Assembly: GCF_018829635.1 (NCBI RefSeq)
Contig: NZ_JAHKKG010000005.1
Location: 620,001 to 684,000, forward strand
DNA length: 64,000 bases
Source of the DNA: Paractinoplanes bogorensis
Lineage (GTDB): Bacteria > Actinomycetota > Actinomycetes > Mycobacteriales > Micromonosporaceae
Direction of reading: 5' to 3'
Of this stretch, positions 58,870-64,000 are shown one piece after another. The first letter of the stretch is position 1. Each line of letters begins with the position of its first letter. The notes beneath the pieces are model-generated. The model made no database searches, had not been told where the DNA came from, and saw only the letters and a list, made by a program, of their open reading frames with translations. The translations under genes and the position numbers were made by a program.

Positions 58870-59297
58870 GCGGTGGTTCCTTTCTGAGGGATGCGGCTGA
58901 GCAGGTGGATGAGCTGGTGGAATTCGTCGACGGTGAGGTCGACGGCGCAGGCGATCTGTTCGGGCAGGCCGGCGAGTTGGTCGCGCAGGCGCAGGCCTGA
59001 TTCGGTCAGGGAGACGACGACGGTGCGTTCGTCGCTGTTTCCCCGGTCGCGGCGGACGTGTCCGGCGGTTTCGAGTCGTTTGATCAGGGGCGAGAGGGTG
59101 CCGCTGTCGAGTTTCAGGCGAGTGCCGAGGTCGCGGACTGTCGTTGGGCCGTGGTCCCAGAGGGCGACGAGGACCAGCAGTTGGGGGTAGGTCAACCCGT
59201 GGGGTTCGAGCAGTGGCCGGTAGACGGCGGTCATGGCGCGGCTGGCGGCGTAGAGCTGGAAGCAGACCATCTGGTCGAGCGTGCTCGGGGTGACCAT
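58866..59297 (-). CDS. ohrR: MarR-family organic peroxide sensor OhrR
   Basis: 143-residue MarR regulator. The peroxide-sensing Cys is at residue 11 in MVCFQLYAASRAM, near the Tyr that stabilises it; the winged helix is at about 45-100 (LTYPQLLVLVALWDHG, LDSGTLSPLIKRLE). OhrR leaves DNA when the Cys is oxidised, releasing ohr. ATG 59297 is followed by the correct N-terminal spacing to the Cys. The promoter with TTGCGCAC half-sites lies directly upstream. Confidence 0.92.
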   Translation of the reverse strand: MVTPSTLDQMVCFQLYAASRAMTAVYRPLLEPHGLTYPQLLVLVALWDHGPTTVRDLGTRLKLDSGTLSPLIKRLETAGHVRRDRGNSDERTVVVSLTESGLRLRDQLAGLPEQIACAVDLTVDEFHQLIHLLSRIPQKGTTA

Positions 59298-59304
59298 GCG
59301 GAGA

Positions 59305-59333
59305 ACGGTAGTGCGCAATTCAGTTGTGCGCAA
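59305..59333 (-). promoter_or_regulatory. ohrR-ohr promoter with OhrR-type half-sites
   Basis: On the minus strand: -35 TTGCGC (59328-59333), 17-bp spacer, -10 TACCGT (59305-59310), 7 nt before ATG 59297, so a very short or no leader. The half-site TTGCGCAC occurs twice in the same direction (59326-59333, 59311-59318) and once inverted with one mismatch (59324-59331). Repressor bound here would cover the whole promoter. Confidence 0.6.
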
Positions 59334-59376
59334 CTGATGTGTGGTGTTGATCGCAACTGTGTGTGAACATGCTGCG

Positions 59377-59880
59377 GTGCCGGATATCCGTTTCGTACAG
59401 CTCTCCCCCGCCGCCCTGTCCGCGTTGATCGCCGGTGATCTGGGGGCCGCCAGTGCCGCCGCGGGGGCCGAGCTGAGTTCGTTCCTGGTGGATGAGGCCT
59501 GGTTGTGGGTTATCCGTCTCGACGAGGTGGTGGCTGATCCGGCGGCCGGTGAGTGGATCGCGCGGGCCGCGGTGGCCGAGCCGGAGGGTGTAACTGTCGG
59601 TCACGGAGGGTTTCATGGGCCCCCGGACGAGGACGGTGTCGTCGAGGTCGCCTATTCGGTGGCGCCGGAGCATCGGCGTAAGGGCTACGCCAAGGCGATG
59701 CTGCGTTCGCTGCTGGAGCGGGCGGACGGTGATCCGCGCGTGACCGCCGTACGGGCAAGTATCCGTCCGGACAACATCGGGTCGCGGGCGACGATCGCCG
59801 GGTTCGGGTTCAGGAAGATCGGCGAGCAGTGGGACCCGGAGGACGGTCTGGAGGACGTCTACCTGAGGCGGTCGAGCTGA
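59377..59880 (+). CDS. GNAT family N-acetyltransferase
   Basis: 167-residue acetyltransferase. It has the CoA-binding motif A AYSVAPEHRRKGYAKAMLRSL (RRKGYA) and the C-terminal ASIRPDNIGSRATIAGFGF, the NxxSxxxxxxxGF signature. GTG 59377 gives VPDIRFVQLS. It is divergent from ohrR and shares the intergenic region, so it might respond to OhrR too. Substrate unknown. Confidence 0.88.
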   Translation: MPDIRFVQLSPAALSALIAGDLGAASAAAGAELSSFLVDEAWLWVIRLDEVVADPAAGEWIARAAVAEPEGVTVGHGGFHGPPDEDGVVEVAYSVAPEHRRKGYAKAMLRSLLERADGDPRVTAVRASIRPDNIGSRATIAGFGFRKIGEQWDPEDGLEDVYLRRSS

Positions 59881-60638
59881 ACGACCAGGGGCAGGTGGTC
59901 GGAGACAGCCGGCCGGGGTGTGGAGACCTGCACGACGCGGCCTAACGTGTCGATGCCGTGAGGGTCGGCCAGGATGTGGTCGAGCTGGGCGCGGGGCATG
60001 GGGCTGGGGAAGGTGGCGGCGCGGCCGAGGGTGCGCCAGCCGCTGACGGCGCGTACGGGCCGGGCCGGCATGTTGAGGTCGCCGAGCAGCACTCTGGGGG
60101 CCGGGAGACCCCGCAGCGCCCGTACGGCGTGGCGCAGTTGCCGCAGGTTCCAGCCGGGCACGAACGACAGGTGGGTGGTGGCGACGGTCATCGGCCCGTG
60201 GGGGGTGTCGAGGACGGCGGCGAGCAGCACCCGGGGTTCGTCCTTGAGCAGGCGCAGCCCGTTGTCGGGGTCGTAGATGGGTGAGCGCATCGGGGCGCCG
60301 GGCAGGGTGGTGATCTGCCAGCGGGTGACCGGGTAGCGGCTGACCAGGGCGATGCCGTAGAGCGGGTGTTCGTTGTCGTCGTCGCTGCGCCACGGTTGCC
60401 AGGTCTCCCCCGGCGTGCCGACGACGGCGGCGGCGAAGCGGTGGACGGGTGCGCCGAGGGCGTCGGCGGCGATGGCGGTGAGGTCGAGCAGGCCGCTGCG
60501 GGGCTGGGCCTTGTCGACCTCCTGGAGGCCGAGGACGTCGGCGTCGAGGTCGGCGACGGCTCGGGCGACGCGGTCGGCGTGTACCGTGCCGTCGGACAGG
60601 GATCGTCCGTGCAGCAGGTTGAAGGTGGCCAGGCGCAC
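59859..60638 (-). CDS. Endonuclease/exonuclease/phosphatase family protein
   Basis: 259-residue metal-dependent phosphohydrolase of the EEP (DNase I-like) fold. Motifs: ATFNLLHG at the start, LGLQEVDK (metal Glu) near 40, VATTHLSFVPG near 155, LLGDLNMPA near 190 and the catalytic VSDHLPLVVQL at the end. No signal peptide. It may act on nucleic acid, phosphoinositides or other phosphodiesters. It converges on the acetyltransferase gene with 22 bp overlap. Confidence 0.88.
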   Translation of the reverse strand: MRLATFNLLHGRSLSDGTVHADRVARAVADLDADVLGLQEVDKAQPRSGLLDLTAIAADALGAPVHRFAAAVVGTPGETWQPWRSDDDNEHPLYGIALVSRYPVTRWQITTLPGAPMRSPIYDPDNGLRLLKDEPRVLLAAVLDTPHGPMTVATTHLSFVPGWNLRQLRHAVRALRGLPAPRVLLGDLNMPARPVRAVSGWRTLGRAATFPSPMPRAQLDHILADPHGIDTLGRVVQVSTPRPAVSDHLPLVVQLDRLR

Positions 60639-60670
60639 GAGTACGAACCCTAACGAAGATGGGAGTGCCG

Positions 60671-60760
60671 ATGTTCATCAAGGCGCTGTGCTGCTCAGTG
60701 ATGATCTTCATCGCTCTTGCGGCGATCGGGATCTGGTTGCAGCGGTCCCGGCGTCGATAA
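60671..60760 (+). CDS. Small single-helix membrane protein, 29 aa
   Basis: ATG 60671 follows GGGAG by 5 nt. The 29-residue product begins MFIKALCCSVMIFIALAAIG, a hydrophobic helix with a vicinal Cys pair, and ends IWLQRSRRR, a positively charged cytoplasmic anchor. Stop TAA at 60758-60760, 7 bp before the next gene. The clean helix-plus-basic-tail layout and Shine-Dalgarno suggest a real small protein. An upstream ATG at 60659 would add 4 residues. Confidence 0.55.
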   Translation: MFIKALCCSVMIFIALAAIGIWLQRSRRR

Positions 60761-60767
60761 TGCCCGC

Positions 60768-61226
60768 ATGACCGATGATCTGATCGCCGAGCTGGTGGCC
60801 CAGGAGGCCGAGCTCGAGCTGACCCGTTTCGACAACGCGGACGCGTGGCGCCTGGGCAGCCTGCTGGTGCAGCTGGCGACCGAGCGGGGGCTGCCGGTGG
60901 CTATCGACATCCGCCGGGGTGCGCAGCAGCTGTTCCATGCCGGTCTGCCGGGCAGTGTGGCCGACAACGACCGGTGGATCGAGCGCAAGGTGCGGGTGGT
61001 CGAGCGGTACGGTGCGTCGTCGTTCCTGGTCGGGCGTCGGCTGGCCGCGAAGGGTCAGGAGCTGGACGCGGGGATGGGTGTCGACCCGGCCGACTATGCC
61101 GCGCACGGTGGGGCGTTCCCGATCCGCATCCGCGATGTCGGGGTTGTCGGCGTGGTGACGGTGTCCGGTCTGCCGCAGGCCGAGGACCACGCGCTCGTCG
61201 TGGAGGCGTTGCGGGCTTTTCGCTGA
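60768..61226 (+). CDS. Heme-degrading domain protein (UPF0303/HbpS-like)
   Basis: 152-residue protein of the GlcG/HbpS-like (DUF336) family. It shows the typical ELTRFDNADAWRLGSLLVQLA, then VAIDIRRGAQQLFHAGLPGS and a late GAFPIRIRDVGVVGVVTVSG with EDHALVVEAL at the end. Members bind heme or act as redox accessory proteins. The call rests on these motifs. It lies 7 bp after the small membrane-protein gene, so a common transcript is likely. Confidence 0.85.
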   Translation: MTDDLIAELVAQEAELELTRFDNADAWRLGSLLVQLATERGLPVAIDIRRGAQQLFHAGLPGSVADNDRWIERKVRVVERYGASSFLVGRRLAAKGQELDAGMGVDPADYAAHGGAFPIRIRDVGVVGVVTVSGLPQAEDHALVVEALRAFR

Positions 61227-61275
61227 CAGGAGAAAGACCTTCCGTTTCCCGTACGGGGGCAGGCATGGTCCCCGC

Positions 61276-62238
61276 ATGAGAGTGCTGATCCTGGGCGGTT
61301 CCGGTTTCGTCGGCCGGTCCGTCGCCGACGAGGCCGTGCGCCGTGGCTACGACGTGACCGTGTTCAACCGGGGCCGGCGCAGTGCCCCGGCCGGTGTGAC
61401 GACGGTGACCGGGGACCGTGAGGGCGATCTGAGCGCGCTGGACGACGGCACGTGGGACGCGGTCATCGACACCTGGTCGGCGCGGGGTGAGGCCGTACGG
61501 CGGACGGCGGAGCTGCTGAGCGGCCGGGCCGGGGTGTACTCGTACGTGTCGAGCCGTTCGGTGTACACGGGTGAGCAGAACGAGAGGGCCGAGGACGCGC
61601 CGCTCGTGGACGTCAGCGACGAGGGCTATGCCGGGGACAAGCTGCGCGGTGAGCTCGGGGCGGCCGCGTTCGACGGTCCGGTGCTGCTGGCGCGGGCCGG
61701 GCTGATCCTCGGCCCGTACGAGGACATCGGCCGTCTGCCGTGGTGGCTGAACCGGCTCGCGCGCGGCGGCCCGACCCTGGCGCCCGGGCCGCGGGACCTG
61801 CCGTTGCAGTACATCGACGCCCGCGACCTGGCCAACTTCCTGCTCGACAACGCCGGACGCCGTACGGCGGGCCCGTTCGACCTGGTCAGCCGGTCCGGGC
61901 ACACCACCATGGGTGAGCTTCTCGATGTGGTCAACGAGGTCACCGGCGGGCACGCCGAGCTGCGCTGGACCGGCCCCGAGGTGATCGAGGCGGCCGGGAT
62001 CCAGGGGTGGACGCAATTGCCGATCTGGTTGCCGCCGGGTGAGCTGCACACGTTCCTGCATCAGGGGGACGTGTCGAAGGCGTACGGGGAAGGCCTGGTG
62101 TGCCGCCCGGTCCGCGAGACGGTCGCCGACGCCTGGGCGTGGCTGCAGTCCCTGCCCGGCGACGCCCCGCAGCGCGCCGACCGCCCGCGCGTCGGCCTGG
62201 ACCCGGCGGTCGAGGCGAAGGTGCTAGCCGAGCAGTGA
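61276..62238 (+). CDS. NAD-dependent epimerase/dehydratase, isoflavone reductase-like
   Basis: 320-residue extended SDR. The Rossmann motif is LILGGSGFVGRSVADEA (residues 4-20), then VTVFNRGRRS and DAVIDTWSA. The usual Tyr-x3-Lys is replaced by SSRSVYTGEQNE, as in the atypical mRNA-binding-type (CSP41-like) SDRs, so catalysis is uncertain. C-terminal helices are typical (TMGELLDVVNEVTGG). 3' end overlaps the convergent threonine deaminase gene by 15 bp. Confidence 0.85.
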   Translation: MRVLILGGSGFVGRSVADEAVRRGYDVTVFNRGRRSAPAGVTTVTGDREGDLSALDDGTWDAVIDTWSARGEAVRRTAELLSGRAGVYSYVSSRSVYTGEQNERAEDAPLVDVSDEGYAGDKLRGELGAAAFDGPVLLARAGLILGPYEDIGRLPWWLNRLARGGPTLAPGPRDLPLQYIDARDLANFLLDNAGRRTAGPFDLVSRSGHTTMGELLDVVNEVTGGHAELRWTGPEVIEAAGIQGWTQLPIWLPPGELHTFLHQGDVSKAYGEGLVCRPVRETVADAWAWLQSLPGDAPQRADRPRVGLDPAVEAKVLAEQ

Positions 62239-63180
62239 CGCCAGGCGGGCCGCGCCGACGTTGCCGCCGGAGATGATCACACCGATGCGGGCCGGCTCCC
62301 CGCCGGTGAGGCGACCGGCCAGCAGCGCGGCGAGTCCCGTGGCGCCGCTGGGTTCCATGACGAGTTTGAGCCGGTCGACCGCGAACCGCAGGGCGTCGCG
62401 GATCTCGTCGTCGCTGACCAGCACGATCTCGTCGACGAGCTCTTTGTTGATCGAGAAGGTGAGTTCCCCCGGGGTCGGGGCGGCCTGCCCGTCGGCGATG
62501 GTGCGGGGCACGTCGATGGTGACGCGCTCCCCCGCCTTCAGCGACAGGTAGGTGTCGTTGCCGGCCTCGGGCTCCACACCGAGGACGCGGATGCCGGGTT
62601 GCAGGCCTTTCGCGGCGATGGCGCTACCGGCGATGAGCCCGCCCCCACCGACCGGCACCAGGATCGCGTCGAGCTGCCCGACCTCGTCGAGGAGTTCGAG
62701 GGCGGCGGTGCCTTGCCCGGCGATCACGTCCGGGTGTTCGTACGGCGGGATCAGGGTCAGCCCCCGCGAGTCGGCCAGCGCCTGACCGATCTGCTCCCGG
62801 TTACCGGTGTACCGGTCGTAGGTGATGATCTCGGCCCCGTAGCCGGCCACGGCGTCGAGTTTCGAGCGGGGCGTGTCTTCCGGCATGACGATCACCGCGG
62901 TGGTGCCCAGTTCCCGGGCGGCGAGCGCGACGGCCTGGGCGTGGTTGCCCGACGAGTAGGCCGCGATCCCCCGGGCGAGGGCTGCGGGCTCGAGCTTGCG
63001 GATCGCGTTGTAGGCCCCGCGGAACTTGAACGCCCCGATCCGCTGCAGATTTTCGGCCTTGAGAAAGACTTCCGCGCCGGTACGCTCGTCCAGGGTCCGC
63101 GACGTGATCACCGGCGTGCGGTGCGCGACCCCTTCGATGCGCGCGGCAGCGTCCCGGACGTCCTGCAGGCTCACCATCAA
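62224..63180 (-). CDS. Threonine ammonia-lyase/serine racemase-type PLP enzyme
   Basis: 318-residue fold-type II PLP enzyme. The Schiff-base Lys is in IGAFKFRGAYNA (about residue 52), the phosphate-binding tetraglycine loop is VPVGGGGLIAGSA near 183, and SSGNHAQAVALAA near 78 binds the substrate carboxylate. It lacks the C-terminal ACT/regulatory domain of biosynthetic IlvA, so it is the short catabolic type (threonine or serine dehydratase, or serine racemase). Start ATG 63180. Convergent with the epimerase gene. Confidence 0.9.
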   Translation of the reverse strand: MMVSLQDVRDAAARIEGVAHRTPVITSRTLDERTGAEVFLKAENLQRIGAFKFRGAYNAIRKLEPAALARGIAAYSSGNHAQAVALAARELGTTAVIVMPEDTPRSKLDAVAGYGAEIITYDRYTGNREQIGQALADSRGLTLIPPYEHPDVIAGQGTAALELLDEVGQLDAILVPVGGGGLIAGSAIAAKGLQPGIRVLGVEPEAGNDTYLSLKAGERVTIDVPRTIADGQAAPTPGELTFSINKELVDEIVLVSDDEIRDALRFAVDRLKLVMEPSGATGLAALLAGRLTGGEPARIGVIISGGNVGAARLASLLG

Positions 63181-63222
63181 TTCGTTTCCCCTCGACCCAC
63201 GGCCGGCGTAGCGTGCGCGGCG

Positions 63223-63963
63223 ATGACGCTATCCCATGAGTCTGACGGTTCCGGTCCAGCAGTCCTGTTGCTGCACTCCACGGTCTGCGACCGCCGCATG
63301 TGGACCCCGCAGGTGCCCGCCCTGGTCAAGGCCGGTTTCAGAGCCATCAGGCCAGACCTTCCCGGGTACGGCGACACGCCCGTCCCGACCGCACCGACGG
63401 ACGTGGCCGCCGAGGCGCTGGCCCTGACCGGCGACGGCCCGCTACACCTGGTCGGCTCATCAGGCGGCGGCGTGGTGGCGCTCGAGATCGCCGCCCGCTG
63501 GCCGTCCCGCGTCGCGTCCCTGACTCTGCTGTGCACGGCCGCGCCCGGCCTGGTCCCGTCACCAGCGTTACGCGCGCTCTGGGACGGCGAGAACGCCCTG
63601 CTGGAGGCAGGCGACGTTGCGACCGCCACCGAGCTGAATGTCCAGACGTGGCTGGGCCCGCAAGCCTCCGACGAGGCACGTGCCCTCGTACGGGAAATGC
63701 AGTCACATGCTTTCAAGGTGCAGTTGGCCGCCGACGAGCCCGACGAGATCGAGATCGACTGGACCCCAGACGCGATCACTGCACGCACACTGCTGGTGTC
63801 AGGCGCTCACGACTTACCAGACTTCGCAGCGATCGCCACCAGTTTGGCCGCAAGCCTGCCCCAGGCCAGGCATGTAGAGCTGGACTGGGCAGGCCACCTA
63901 CCAAGCCTGGAAGACCCAGCCAAGATCAACGAACTCCTGCTGACCTTCCTACGTTCCAGCTGA
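63223..63963 (+). CDS. Alpha/beta hydrolase
   Basis: 246-residue alpha/beta hydrolase. Oxyanion motif LLLHSTVCDRRMW, nucleophile elbow LVGSSGGGVVALEIA near residue 80, acid SGAHDLPDF near 190 and catalytic His in DWAGHLPSLEDP near 227. The elbow serine is in GSSGG. It resembles bacterial esterases such as 3-oxoadipate enol-lactonase-type proteins. It is divergent from the PLP enzyme gene with 42 bp between starts. Confidence 0.87.
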   Translation: MTLSHESDGSGPAVLLLHSTVCDRRMWTPQVPALVKAGFRAIRPDLPGYGDTPVPTAPTDVAAEALALTGDGPLHLVGSSGGGVVALEIAARWPSRVASLTLLCTAAPGLVPSPALRALWDGENALLEAGDVATATELNVQTWLGPQASDEARALVREMQSHAFKVQLAADEPDEIEIDWTPDAITARTLLVSGAHDLPDFAAIATSLAASLPQARHVELDWAGHLPSLEDPAKINELLLTFLRSS

Positions 63964-64000
63964 CGTTACGCAGAGCCGGCCCGACAGAGGCAGTGAGCAG

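Overview
The window is high-GC actinobacterial chromosome, most likely from the Micromonosporaceae (Actinoplanes type). The signs are strong GC bias at third codon positions, many GTG starts, 4-bp start/stop overlaps inside operons, maleylpyruvate-isomerase/DinB-type (mycothiol-linked) enzymes, an OhrR/Ohr pair, a sortase-anchored protein and paired dynamin-like GTPases. No rRNA, tRNA or CRISPR array was seen. The species call is inference; no marker gene is present.

Region by region. (1) 1-3.0 kb: LacI regulator, solute-binding lipoprotein and permease of a carbohydrate ABC transporter (permease cut by the window edge), with a perfect 14-bp LacI-type palindrome in the regulator's first codons. 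(2) 3.3-14.5 kb: accessory genes, namely an LPITG-anchored surface protein, an ECF sigma factor with a SnoaL-like tail, a DHFR-like reductase, an MFS remnant, a DapA-like enzyme, a MerR-PP2C fusion, an ECF42-type sigma/DGPF pair, and small enzymes. (3) 14.5-18.4 kb: a gene-poor, repeat-rich zone with three tandem-repeat arrays, two of which begin in the 3' end of a gene, and scattered remnants. (4) 18.4-23.6 kb: small enzymes and a second sigma/DGPF pair. (5) 23.6-27.8 kb: an island holding a less GC-rich gene split by one in-frame amber codon, a DUF2569 membrane protein, an endonuclease VII-like nuclease and a three-gene MerR metal-type operon with a textbook 19-bp-spacer promoter. (6) 27.9-33.2 kb: a complete second sugar ABC system (binding protein and two permeases) divergent from its LacI regulator, with paired LacI-type operators and an 85-bp element with perfect 19-bp inverted ends, next to a secreted barrel-like protein. 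(7) 33.2-37.7 kb: YcaQ-like glycosylase, NDH-2-like flavoprotein, Nudix, GntR and a UMF1-type MFS protein. (8) 37.8-45 kb: two dynamin-like GTPases plus an acidic His-rich protein in one operon, divergent from a large LuxR-type ATPase regulator and a small HTH protein. (9) 45-56.8 kb: phosphatase, hydrolase, VOC, kinase, acyltransferase, an XRE-cupin regulator with divergent MFS and epimerase genes, and a paired SMR efflux system. (10) 57.4-64 kb: a tyrosine recombinase whose start codon lies inside a dif-like 11-6-11 site, the ohrR-ohr operon, and metabolic genes.

Genes that clearly work together: the two LacI-ABC sugar uptake systems; the two ECF42/DGPF pairs; the MerR metal operon; the dynamin pair with its divergent regulators; ohrR-ohr for organic peroxide defence; the SMR pair as a probable heterodimeric exporter.

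The strongest leads are the recombinase with its built-in dif-like site (57.47 kb), an extreme local excess of the oligomer TTTCCC(C)GTACG (eleven exact copies), the 85-bp inverted-repeat element at 32.1 kb, the amber-split gene at 24.0-24.9 kb, and the habit of tandem repeats growing out of gene 3' ends.
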